A DNA stretch of 24,441 nucleotides from a virus. A program made the translations under genes and the position numbers. This document shows positions 1-6,775 of the stretch, one piece after another. The notes below the pieces were generated by a model that saw nothing but the letters and a program-made list of their open reading frames with translations, was not told the origin of the DNA and did not search any database. The stretch spans positions 1 to 24,441 of IMG/VR virus record IMGVR_UViG_3300020020_000154. One strand, given 5' to 3'. Each line of letters starts with the position of its first letter. Within the stretch, counting starts at the first letter, position 1.

Positions 1-237
1 CGTCTGCTGGAGCAGCAGAACGCAGCGACCGACGACGACGACGAAGATCTGCCCGAGAGCGAGCCCGAAGCTCAGCTCGACGACGATGGCAAGCGGACCT
101 ACAAGGAGCTCAAGTCCCCCGAGCTCAAGTCGCTCGCCGCATCGAGGGGTGTGGACATCACGAGTGCCAAGACGGTCGGCGACGTCCGCAAGGCACTCAT
201 CGCAGCCGACACCGCGGCCGCCGGCGACGCAAGCTAG
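1..237 (+). CDS. C-terminal part of a head-region protein (5' end outside window)
   Basis: The frame is open from base 1 to the TAG at 235-237 and gives 78 residues. It begins with an acidic stretch (DDDDEDLPE) and then a lysine-rich, SAP/HeH-like helical segment (YKELKSPELKSLAASRGVDI, then TVGDVRKAL). Such short helix-extended-helix modules often sit at the C-terminus of phage head or connector proteins. Codons end almost entirely in G or C, as in the major tail gene at 2380, which suggests high expression. It lies directly upstream of head-tail connector genes, where the capsid protein or a connector is expected. The family cannot be named because the N-terminal part is missing. Confidence 0.75.
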   Translation, partial: RLLEQQNAATDDDDEDLPESEPEAQLDDDGKRTYKELKSPELKSLAASRGVDITSAKTVGDVRKALIAADTAAAGDAS

Positions 238-243
238 TTCCTC

Positions 244-567
244 ATGCCGGAGACTCTCGCCGTCACTGCTCTTCGCCTGCGGGTAGGAGAGTCCATTCCT
301 GAGGGTGGCACCTCAAGTGACACGTTGTTCTCCGAGGAGCAGCTACAGACAATCGTCGATACAACCGACTCCACTGATGGGGCGGCGCTCGAAGCATGGG
401 AAATCAAGAAAGCGCACCTTGCTAACTTGGTCAACGTGACTGATGGCGCCGCCTCCCGTGAGTTGGGGCAGCTCTTCGAGCATGCAATCGAGATGGTTGA
501 CTCCTACTCCAAAAAGATCAACGGACGAATCGGACGCACACGAGTTGGGAGGATCACGCGCTCATGA
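244..567 (+). CDS. Head-tail connector (adaptor) protein
   Basis: Encodes 107 residues, mostly helical and acidic in the first 90, with a basic C-terminal tail (KKINGRIGRTRVGRITRS). Size, helical character and position between the head region and the closure and tail-completion genes match the head-tail adaptor that docks on the portal ring of siphoviruses. It starts 6 bases after the previous stop with no clear Shine-Dalgarno, so translation is probably coupled to the upstream gene. The stop overlaps the next start as ATGA. The role is inferred mainly from gene order, because connector sequences diverge quickly. Confidence 0.65.
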   Translation: MPETLAVTALRLRVGESIPEGGTSSDTLFSEEQLQTIVDTTDSTDGAALEAWEIKKAHLANLVNVTDGAASRELGQLFEHAIEMVDSYSKKINGRIGRTRVGRITRS

Positions 568-968
568 ATCAGACAGAGCTAATCATGCGACGACGAACAG
601 TAAGTGCGTTCATCGAAGCCGATAAGTTCGCCCTGGTTATCACGCGTGCTCTACCTCCCGTCAAGACTGGGGCGGGAGGGTATGCTCCTTCTACACAGCC
701 GCCAAATACCCTCTCGTCTCAGCGTGCTCGAATTGTACTAAATAAGAGACGATACACTGCAGGAATTGTAAACTCCGAAGCTGGAGACATTCCACACACA
801 GACTACCTTCTTATCGGGATGAACACCTTGAATCTCGAGAAAGAGGATGAGTTCGATTACGTTGGTGACCACTTCAAGGTCATCGGCATTTACGAACAAC
901 GAACCGAATCGACGCTAGCAGCCATTGAACTCCTAGGACCAAGGAACCGCAATGACGTTCTTGCTTGA
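564..968 (+). CDS. Head-tail connector / head-closure protein
   Basis: Encodes 134 residues. The start overlaps the previous stop (ATGA at 564-567). A basic N-terminus (MRRRTVSAFIEAD) is followed by a long polar loop with TGAGGY, then a beta-rich half (TDYLLIGMNTLNLEKEDEF, then FKVIGIYEQ). A small beta-barrel with a long disordered insertion is typical of the stopper/closure protein that sits below the adaptor and retains DNA. The beta segment ends in a hydrophobic strand (STLAAIELLG). The next gene begins inside this one at 952. Function is inferred from order and general shape, with no catalytic motif expected. Confidence 0.6.
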   Translation: MNQTELIMRRRTVSAFIEADKFALVITRALPPVKTGAGGYAPSTQPPNTLSSQRARIVLNKRRYTAGIVNSEAGDIPHTDYLLIGMNTLNLEKEDEFDYVGDHFKVIGIYEQRTESTLAAIELLGPRNRNDVLA

Positions 969-1305
969 CGATGGCATCATGGTCTGGTTCGATGGACCAG
1001 AATGGGACGATGTCGCCTTGGGTGTGTTTCGTGATGCGGCGGATCGAACGGCCGATGAAGCACGTACCCGTGCCCCTTGGGAAGACCGTACTGGCGATGC
1101 TCGAGCAGGAATTCAGGCCCAAGCTGCAGAAGATAACGGCGATGTTGTTCTTACCCTCTTCCACACCGTTGAGTACGGCCTTTGGCTTGAGGTTATCCAG
1201 AACGGACGCTTCGCCATCATTCTTCCTACACTTGAACAACAGGCGCCTCGAATCATGGGCGAAGCAGTTACTGCTATCAACAATGCACGAAGGGGACGAG
1301 GCTAA
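952..1305 (+). CDS. HK97 gp10-like tail-completion (neck) protein
   Basis: Encodes 117 residues. Features of the HK97-gp10-like neck family are visible: a stretch where an aromatic substrate-like loop is followed by 'RTGDARAGI' (about 46-54), then a beta segment and the 'VEYGLWLE' plus 'NGRFAII' block (about 72-90) and a C-terminal helix. These proteins sit at the top of the tail and help join it to the filled head. It overlaps the preceding gene by 17 bases and its TAA overlaps the next ATG (TAATG), so it is translationally coupled in the connector operon. Confidence 0.8.
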   Translation: MTFLLDDGIMVWFDGPEWDDVALGVFRDAADRTADEARTRAPWEDRTGDARAGIQAQAAEDNGDVVLTLFHTVEYGLWLEVIQNGRFAIILPTLEQQAPRIMGEAVTAINNARRGRG

Positions 1306-1718
1306 TGACTGCTCGCACTTTCGTCTATGCTACTTTGGCCAACCTTCCCTCAATCAATACAGGAGGGGGCGAGCCGCGAGTATTTGCCAAGAAGTCGATG
1401 ACATCCTCGGTGGAGGATTGCCCCTACATTGTCTACAAATTGGGATACAGTGCGGCCGAAGATCTTTCAGAAACGATCGATGCCGATCGTCAGTTCATGC
1501 AAATCTGGGTTCATGATTTCTCCGATGGTCAGACTGCTGATTACATGCGGATCGATGTCACAATCAAGGAAGTCAGAGCTGCCTTTAAACTCGCCTCCTC
1601 TCCTGAGGATGGTGTTATCGCCGTGCGTTATCTCGAGACAAGCCAGGACCTAAACGACGAGACGTTGAATACGGTCATGAGATATGTACGATTCCAGCTC
1701 ATCAACAAGGAGGAATAA
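1305..1718 (+). CDS. Tail terminator protein
   Basis: Encodes 137 residues. The central segment (PYIVYKLGYSAAEDL, then ADRQFMQIWVHD about residues 57-71, then DYMRIDVTI) resembles tail terminators of actinobacterial siphoviruses, which form the hexameric ring that stops tail-tube growth and provides the head-binding face. The C-terminus (RYLETSQDLNDETLNTVMRYVRFQL) also resembles that family. It starts by TAATG overlap and its stop overlaps the next ATG (AATAATGAAG). The position just before the major tail protein region supports the call. Confidence 0.75.
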   Translation: MTARTFVYATLANLPSINTGGGEPRVFAKKSMTSSVEDCPYIVYKLGYSAAEDLSETIDADRQFMQIWVHDFSDGQTADYMRIDVTIKEVRAAFKLASSPEDGVIAVRYLETSQDLNDETLNTVMRYVRFQLINKEE

Positions 1719-2047
1719 TGAAGAAAGTGGCTTATCAGGGTCCCGCCGATATCCGCATCTTGACGTCCGAAGACGTTCAGACGGTGGGTGTGGAGGCTGG
1801 AGTCTTCAAGAAAACAGAGTTCTACCGGGGTCAGGCTGTCGAGGTCGACGGCTCAGTGGCCGATGCTCTCATCGAGCATGGCGATGTCTTCGGCAAGTTC
1901 GCCGTCGTCGAAGCGGTCGACCAGGAAGCACAGGCCGACCAGGTGGCTGAAGTCGGAGAGGCGACTGCCACTGGTTCCAACCAGGAGAGTACCGGTACGC
2001 CCAGCGGTACGCCCAAGTCGGCTCGACCCTCGACGGGGAAGCCCTGA
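1718..2047 (+). CDS. Small protein of unknown function in the tail operon
   Basis: Encodes 109 residues, with AGGAGG about 5 bases upstream of ATG 1718 (1708-1713). The N-terminal 70 residues look folded and beta-rich (PADIRILTSEDV, then KKTEFYRGQAVEVDGSVADALIEHGDVFG). This resembles the short domain found in many actinophage proteins between tail terminator and major tail protein. The last 40 residues are low-complexity (Gln/Glu/Ala, then Ser/Thr/Pro/Gly) and probably disordered. No enzymatic motif is seen. A tail or head accessory role is possible from position only. Confidence 0.7.
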   Translation: MKKVAYQGPADIRILTSEDVQTVGVEAGVFKKTEFYRGQAVEVDGSVADALIEHGDVFGKFAVVEAVDQEAQADQVAEVGEATATGSNQESTGTPSGTPKSARPSTGKP

Positions 2048-2099
2048 CGCGCACGCGATCATGATGATGCGATAAGGAGTTTCGCCTGGGAATCGCTGG

Positions 2100-2137
2100 G
2101 AAGCGCTTCAAATCGCTCAGCATTATCCGCATGATAA
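2100..2137. other. Palindromes in the 133-bp gap before the major tail cassette
   Basis: The gap 2048-2180 has no gene. It holds a perfect 10-bp palindrome GAAGCGCTTC (2100-2109) and an inverted repeat TTATC-CGCAT-GATAA (2123-2137), separated by a second copy of AATCGCT (first copy 2091-2097). These could be an operator or RNA structure. No convincing -35/-10 pair is visible here. Confidence 0.35.
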
Positions 2138-2180
2138 ATTACTCGATGACAGTTGAATAGTCTCGAGGGAAAGCCCTAGG

Positions 2181-2378
2181 ATGACCACCCAACTTCGATG
2201 TGAGGGTAACCTCTACGGTATCATCTCTGATGATGCTAAGACCATTGAGGTCAAGTGCAAGCGCCGCAAGTGCGGAGCACGCCCGGGGGTAATAGTCCTC
2301 CACACCCTGTCACTTGAGACCGGGCAAGAGGTATCCACCCGCAGGTTCAGAGACCCTGCATACGTAAGAAAGGTATAA
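2181..2378 (+). CDS. Small Cys-rich (zinc-ribbon-like) protein
   Basis: Encodes 65 residues. Cys7, Cys26 and Cys31 (RCEGN, then VKCKRRKCG), possibly with His41, could bind one metal ion. Proteins of this pattern (Cys near the start, CxxxxC, then 'PGVIVLH' and 'TRRF.DP') recur next to tail genes in actinobacteriophages, but their role is not established. It ends one base before the major tail gene start (TAA then ATGG), so both are almost certainly co-translated. The ribosome binding site is weak. A chaperone or regulatory role for tail expression would be speculation. Confidence 0.7.
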   Translation: MTTQLRCEGNLYGIISDDAKTIEVKCKRRKCGARPGVIVLHTLSLETGQEVSTRRFRDPAYVRKV

Positions 2379-2379
2379 A

Positions 2380-2928
2380 ATGGCACTCGCACCTTACGCA
2401 CTGCCGTTCGGTCTCCGACAGGTCAAGCTCGTTCCTCTCGATGACGCAGGCGCTGAGATCGGAGCTTCAGGAATCTTCCTGCCGGCCTCTCGCACCTTCG
2501 GCTTCACGGAGACCGAGGACTTCGAGGAGCTCGATGGCGACGACAAGAAGATCGCATCGCATGGCGCCGGCCCTGTTGCCGAATGGGAACTCGAGGGTGG
2601 CGGCATCTCGCTCGCCGTCTGGAAGATCCTGTCCGGCGCAACCGTGACCGCATCGGGTGTCTCGCCCGCGGCGATCAACACGCTCTTGAAGAAGACGAGC
2701 CACTCGCGGCCGTACTTCAACGTCTATGGTCGGGCCATCTCCGACTCGGGCGGCGATTTCCAGATGAAGGTCTTCCGCTGCAAGGCGGACGGCGACCTCG
2801 AAGCGACCATGGAGAATGGGTCCTTCACTCTCACCGCCGCGTCCGGGAAGGGCTACGGCGACCTCACCACCGAGAACCTGTACGAGTGGATTCACCGCGA
2901 GACGGCTGCTCCGCTGGTTCTCCCGTAA
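2380..2928 (+). CDS. Major tail protein (tail tube subunit)
   Basis: Encodes 182 residues. The sequence is beta-rich with a single central helix region, as in tail-tube proteins: it contains 'SGIFLPASRTFGFTETEDFEELDGDD', 'EWELEGGGISLAVWKILSG' and a C-terminal strand block 'GDLEATMENGSFTLTAASGKGYGDL'. This arrangement (an N-terminal strand hairpin with 'GFTET.DF.EL.GDD' and the 'LEGGGISL..W..L.G' helix) matches actinophage major tail proteins. Codon use is strongly G/C-ending, unlike the neighbouring minor tail genes and consistent with very high expression. It is followed by two hairpins that may separate its transcript level from that of the chaperone and tape measure genes. Confidence 0.85.
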   Translation: MALAPYALPFGLRQVKLVPLDDAGAEIGASGIFLPASRTFGFTETEDFEELDGDDKKIASHGAGPVAEWELEGGGISLAVWKILSGATVTASGVSPAAINTLLKKTSHSRPYFNVYGRAISDSGGDFQMKVFRCKADGDLEATMENGSFTLTAASGKGYGDLTTENLYEWIHRETAAPLVLP

Positions 2929-2935
2929 TGAACTC

Positions 2936-2964
2936 GCGGGCATAAGAAAGAGAACGACGCCCGC
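2936..2964 (+). terminator. Hairpin after the major tail gene, candidate attenuator
   Basis: GCGGGC (2936-2941) pairs perfectly with GCCCGC (2959-2964) across a 17-base A/G-rich loop, starting 8 bases after the major tail stop. There is no T-run after it, so it is not a classical intrinsic terminator. It could attenuate or protect the 3' end of the abundant tail-tube message. Confidence 0.4.
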
Positions 2965-3005
2965 AAGAACATTACTAGGCATCGTCAGTTGTTGCGTGAT
3001 TTGTA

Positions 3006-3037
3006 TCGTGCATATACCCTTGACGGGTATTGCACGA
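3006..3037 (+). other. Strong stem-loop between major tail gene and chaperones
   Basis: TCGTGCATATACCC (3006-3019) pairs with GGGTATTGCACGA (3025-3037) over a 5-base TTGAC loop: 13 base pairs with one bulged T. Flanking GTAT/ATAC can extend the stem. It lies in the 187-base gap 2929-3115 and has no following T-run. Likely roles are mRNA processing, stabilisation or partial termination. Confidence 0.55.
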
Positions 3038-3115
3038 AATACGAACATGCAATGACTTCGATGACTTGCAATCAAAAACGATACAACCTCACACTATGAT
3101 CCCCAGGAGGACCCA

Positions 3116-3715
3116 GTGGCTAACTCGAAGACTCGTAAGAAGGCAGAAGAACTGCGTATCTCGCAGACCCGCGACTTCAAAACTCGCATGGGCGGGATCC
3201 AGGAACTGCCTTCTGGCCTTGTCGTCAAGCTGCGAAACCCCGGCGGGCTGCTGGCATTCATGGATACCAAGAACATTCCGAATGCCCTGCTCGCCATCAT
3301 TCAGCGTTCGGTCGCCAAAGGTCAACAGCCCTCACCCGAGGAGCTGATGAGCAAAGATGGATCGATCGACGACGATATGCTAGATGGCATGAAGCAGATG
3401 ATGAATGCCATTGCCATCAAGTGCATCGTTCAGCCCAAGTTCCTACCAGAACCATCCGAAGAAGATGTGGCCGCTCACAACGAGCAATATCCCGACGATC
3501 GGGTCGAGGATCCAGAGGAACTTCGCGAAGATGAACTCCTCTACATCGATGAACTTCCCTATGACGACAAGATGTTTATCTTCCAGTGGGTCTCCGGGGG
3601 TACCCGCGACCTGGAAGAATTTCGTCAGCGACACGACCAGAGTATGGTTGCTGTGGCTGAAAAGTCAAGCTCTGTCCGTGACGCCCAGCTCGCAGCTGGG
3701 CTTGACCCCAGGTAG
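3116..3715 (+). CDS. Tail assembly chaperone, short form (lambda gpG-like)
   Basis: Encodes 199 residues from a GTG with AGGAGG at 3105-3110, 5 bases upstream. It sits between the major tail and tape measure genes, where the two frame-related tail chaperones always lie. The protein is helical and acidic ('GLLAFMDTKNIPNALLAIIQRSV', then 'DDDMLDGMKQMMNAIAIKCIV', then a Glu/Asp-rich middle, then 'DKMFIFQWVSGGTRDLEEFR'), as in actinophage gpG-like proteins. Its stop (TAG 3713-3715) is overlapped by an open frame that continues to 3914, read by frameshifting. The chaperones coat the tape measure protein during tail assembly and are absent from virions. Confidence 0.85.
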   Translation: MANSKTRKKAEELRISQTRDFKTRMGGIQELPSGLVVKLRNPGGLLAFMDTKNIPNALLAIIQRSVAKGQQPSPEELMSKDGSIDDDMLDGMKQMMNAIAIKCIVQPKFLPEPSEEDVAAHNEQYPDDRVEDPEELREDELLYIDELPYDDKMFIFQWVSGGTRDLEEFRQRHDQSMVAVAEKSSSVRDAQLAAGLDPR

Positions 3716-3914
3716 TTACGAGGCATACTGTCTCGATGAGGCCGTATGGTATCTGGGTACATTCCTCGAAGGAGAACTTCAGAAGGCGGGACGCCAGAAG
3801 AAGCAAAAGGGTGAGGCATCAGCCGAAGCCGCTCGGAAGCGGGTAATGGGTAAGTACCTGACTCCGGAGAAAACACAGGGCCAGTATATGGACCCTGCAG
3901 TGCTCTTCTCGTAA
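3116..3914 (+). CDS. Tail assembly chaperone, frameshifted long form (gpGT-like)
   Basis: A +1 shift near 3709 would add 67 residues (3711-3914) to the first 198 of the short form, making about 265 residues. The extension 'GSYEAYCLDEAVWYLGTFLEGELQ' resembles the T-domain of actinophage chaperones, and it ends in a basic, disordered tail. The second frame has no good start of its own near 3700 with a ribosome site, which supports frameshifting. The frame relation (codon positions 2 to 3) fits +1 or -2 and excludes the -1 shift used in lambda. The T-domain recruits tail-tube subunits to the tape-measure complex. Confidence 0.8.
3707..3713 (+). other. Probable +1 programmed frameshift site CCC-A-GG-T
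   Basis: In the short frame the end reads GAC-CCC-AGG-TAG. Slippage of the proline tRNA from CCC (3707-3709) to CCA skips A3710 and continues GGT-AGT-TAC, giving LDP-GSYEAY. A rare-type AGG codon and a stop directly follow, which would slow the ribosome. A perfect 7-bp hairpin GCCCAGC-tcgca-GCTGGGC (3683-3701) lies 5 bases upstream. Confidence 0.7.
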
Positions 3915-3924
3915 GGACTAGGTA

Positions 3925-6774
3925 ATGGTCGGTGAAACGCTAGGTACAATTCGGGGTCAGATGATCCTGGATGTCAAGCAAGCACTCGCCGCTTATACAT
4001 CTGCACGATCTGCACACATCACGACAATCACCGCGCTGCACACGGGTGCAGCTGCTATGACGGCGACGGGCGCCGCGATTGCTGGTGTGGGAATAGCCAT
4101 TGAGGCTGGCTTCCTGATGGCAGTGGGTGCTGCTGCGGAGTTCGAACGCAAGCTCGATTACTTTACCGCAGTCGCGGGCCCTGAAGCTGCGGGCATGTTT
4201 GATGAAGTGCGCGAGAAGGCTCTTGAACTTGGTGCCGATACCATCTTCTCTGCAAATGAGATTGCTGACTCCTTTGTTGAGCTTGGTAAGGCTGGCGTTA
4301 GTGCTGAAGACATTATCAATGGTATTGGTGAGGGCGTCGCAAACCTTGCTGCTGCGGCTGATATTCCGCTTGACAATGCAGCCAAGATCATCATGTCTGC
4401 AGTTCAGACCTTCGGGTTGGGTGCTGGCGATGCAATCATGGTTGCTGATCGACTGGCCGGTGCAGCTAACGCCTCGATCGTTGATATTGAGGACCTTGGA
4501 GTCTCACTGAAGTATGTGGGTGGAGTTGCTTCCGCTCTTGGTATTCCCTTCAACGATGTAAATACAGCCCTTGCCCTTCTGGGTAAGTTTGGCATCCGAG
4601 GATCAACTGCCGGTACTTCGCTTCGACAGATCTTGGTTTCCCTTGGCGGAGCAACGAAGCCCGCTACTGCTGCACTGAGAGAACTGGGTATCATCACTGA
4701 AGATGGTGCAAACAAGTTCTTCGATGCTCAGGGCAAGGCTAAGCCGCTGGCCGATATCTTCCAGATTCTCCAGGACGCGACTGAAGGGCTCACCGATAAG
4801 CAGAAGGTGGCAGCCCTTGAGACCATCTTCCAGAATCGCGCACTCGCTACCGCGATCGGACTTACGCGAGAGGGTGCTGCAGGATTCTCAGAAATGGCTG
4901 CGGCAGTCGAGAAGACTACAGCCTTGGAAGTGGCCAGTACTCGACTTGACAACCTGAGTGGTGACATCGAGATTCTTCGCGGTAATATTGATACACTTCT
5001 TATCTCAGGCGGTTCTGGTTTCCAGGACTTTGCTCGTGGTATTATTCAGGGTATCACTGATTTGATTCAGGCATTCCTCGATCTGCCCTCGGGTGTACAA
5101 ACTACCATCGTCGCGATTCTTGCCATCATCGGGGTCATCTTGACCATCGTGGGAGTGGTGGGGATCTTCGGTGGCGCTATCCTCAACATCATCGCTCTAG
5201 TTACTGCGATGGGCCCTGTCTGGACACTCCTGGCTGCTGGTATCAAAATTGTAACTGGAGCCTTCTGGGCATTCAATGCTGCTTTGCTCGCTAACCCCAT
5301 CATCTTGATCATTGTGGCGATCATTGCCATTGTGGCAGCTCTCATCTGGTTCTTCACTCAGACCGAACTAGGTCGAGAAATCTGGGCTAACTTTACTCAG
5401 TTCTTGACTGAGGCTTGGAACAACATCGTCAACGTGGCGATCACGGTCTGGACTGCAGTTGCTGACTTCTTCAGTGAGCTCTGGACCAACATCGTTTCAT
5501 TCTTTGAGGGAGCGATCGACTGGATCGTGAATGCCTTCTTTACATGGCATCCCCTTGGAATCATCATTGCAAACTGGGAAGGCATTGTACAGTTCTTCGT
5601 TGATCTCTGGAACAACATCATCAATGGTATCGCCAGTTTCGTCATTGGTGTAATCACCTTCTTCCAAGAGCTGCCTGGTAAGATCGGGGCTTTCTTCGCT
5701 GCGCTGCCTGGAATGATCGGTTATGCTCTAGGTCTTCTACTCGGCACAATCGTTAGATTCTTCATCATGATTGCGACTTGGCTTATCACCAATGTTCCAA
5801 TCTTCATCAACAGCGTCATTACATTCTTCTCCGAGTTGCCAGGTAAGATCGGTCAGTTCTTCGCAGATATTTGGAACAACCTCATCGCTTGGGGCGTTGG
5901 TATAGTCCAGTGGGCAATGGTCACCATCCCGCAATTTGTGGCCTTTGTTATTGCCACCATCCAGGCACTACCGGGAATCATCGGTCAGTTCTTTGCCGAC
6001 ATCTACAACAACATTGTTACCTGGTTGACTGATGCTTGGAACAATGCTATCAGCATCGCAGCCAGTATTGTCTCGGGAATCATTAGCTTCATTTCCCAGA
6101 TTCCCGGTCAAGTTGCTAACTTCTTCCAGCAGGTAGTTAACAATGTCGTTACTTTCTTTACCAACGCCTATAACCAGGCGATCAGTATTGCGCGGAACAT
6201 CTTCAATGGTATCCGTGACGCAATCAATGGTTTGCCTGGTTTGGTCTCGGGTATCTTCGATCGAGTAGTTGGAGCAGTCCGAGATGCTGTTGGCGCGGCC
6301 TTTAACGCGGTACGTGACTTCGCCGCTGGACTTTGGGAAGGCTTCCAGGATGGTCTTGGCATTCACTCGCCCTCATATATTGAAGAGGCGATGTGGAGTA
6401 TCATGGATGTGGTCAACCATGAGACTGAACAACTAGCCAAGCAGGTTCGAGTAATCCAGGGCCTGGGCAATGGCATCAACGAAACTGGTGCTGAGCTGGG
6501 TGTGGGATGGGGTAAGAATGCCGACTATGGCGCAGTTCTGGACTCGATGCGCGCTAGCCGTGAACTTCAAACTGGAGTCGCTTTAGATTCCACACTCCGC
6601 ACTGACCTTGCTACTGCTGCTGAACTCTCGCAGCTTAATGACGTGCTAGCAGAAATTGCCGACAAGGATACTATCAACATCGAGAAGTACGAGACTAATA
6701 ACCCGAAGCCTGAGCCTGCATCCGACAGTCTCCCAAAGAATATGCGCAAAGTCGCCTTTCTGGTAGGATTATAA
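3925..6774 (+). CDS. Tape measure protein
   Basis: Encodes 949 residues, the longest tail-core protein, which sets tail length and is ejected with the DNA. An AAGGA at 3913-3917 precedes the ATG. The N-terminal half has the TP901-type tape measure signature: Ala/Gly-rich helices, 'AAEFERKLDYFTAVAG', 'LELGADTIFSANEIADSFVELGKAGV', 'AADIPLDNAAKIIMSAVQTFG' and 'TAGTSLRQILVSLGG'. Hydrophobic, possibly membrane-inserting segments lie at about 390-426 and 457-478. The region 583-790 is a Trp/Asn-rich repeat with 'LPG' every 44 residues. 'DGLGIHSPSYIEEAMW' near 810 is the conserved tape-measure 'GIHSPS' motif. At roughly 0.15 nm per residue, an unprocessed ruler would predict a tail near 140 nm. Confidence 0.95.
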   Translation: MVGETLGTIRGQMILDVKQALAAYTSARSAHITTITALHTGAAAMTATGAAIAGVGIAIEAGFLMAVGAAAEFERKLDYFTAVAGPEAAGMFDEVREKALELGADTIFSANEIADSFVELGKAGVSAEDIINGIGEGVANLAAAADIPLDNAAKIIMSAVQTFGLGAGDAIMVADRLAGAANASIVDIEDLGVSLKYVGGVASALGIPFNDVNTALALLGKFGIRGSTAGTSLRQILVSLGGATKPATAALRELGIITEDGANKFFDAQGKAKPLADIFQILQDATEGLTDKQKVAALETIFQNRALATAIGLTREGAAGFSEMAAAVEKTTALEVASTRLDNLSGDIEILRGNIDTLLISGGSGFQDFARGIIQGITDLIQAFLDLPSGVQTTIVAILAIIGVILTIVGVVGIFGGAILNIIALVTAMGPVWTLLAAGIKIVTGAFWAFNAALLANPIILIIVAIIAIVAALIWFFTQTELGREIWANFTQFLTEAWNNIVNVAITVWTAVADFFSELWTNIVSFFEGAIDWIVNAFFTWHPLGIIIANWEGIVQFFVDLWNNIINGIASFVIGVITFFQELPGKIGAFFAALPGMIGYALGLLLGTIVRFFIMIATWLITNVPIFINSVITFFSELPGKIGQFFADIWNNLIAWGVGIVQWAMVTIPQFVAFVIATIQALPGIIGQFFADIYNNIVTWLTDAWNNAISIAASIVSGIISFISQIPGQVANFFQQVVNNVVTFFTNAYNQAISIARNIFNGIRDAINGLPGLVSGIFDRVVGAVRDAVGAAFNAVRDFAAGLWEGFQDGLGIHSPSYIEEAMWSIMDVVNHETEQLAKQVRVIQGLGNGINETGAELGVGWGKNADYGAVLDSMRASRELQTGVALDSTLRTDLATAAELSQLNDVLAEIADKDTINIEKYETNNPKPEPASDSLPKNMRKVAFLVGL
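5704..6363 (+). repeat. 44-residue repeats inside the tape measure gene
   Basis: The tripeptide [LI]PG starts at residues 594, 638, 682, 726 and 770, exactly 44 residues (132 bases) apart. An extra LPG lies 11 residues before the first (583). Each is followed by 'xIGxFF' or a relative and then a 'WNN' or 'YNN'-type turn. 44 is four hendecads, and tape measures commonly carry 11-residue-based Trp/Phe repeats. DNA similarity between units is partial, so the repeats are old. Confidence 0.85.
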
Positions 6775-6775
6775 C

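Noticed and set aside
965-1516. 183-residue rightward frame overlapping neck and terminator genes
   Set aside because: It conflicts with two well-supported genes with TAATG coupling and has low-complexity shadow composition.
2153-2182. TTGAAT-18-TAGGAT promoter-like pair
   Set aside because: The -10 would overlap the start codon at 2181 and transcription would begin inside the gene.
3020-3048. TTGACG in the hairpin loop as a -35 box
   Set aside because: No acceptable -10 hexamer lies 16-18 bases downstream.
2467-3075. 202-residue leftward open frame
   Set aside because: It lies opposite the major tail gene and is a shadow of its G/C-ending codons; its sequence is Arg/Gly/Glu-rich with no domain and no promoter.
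5968-6366. 132-residue leftward frame
   Set aside because: It is antisense to the tape measure repeats, and its apparent repeats derive from them.
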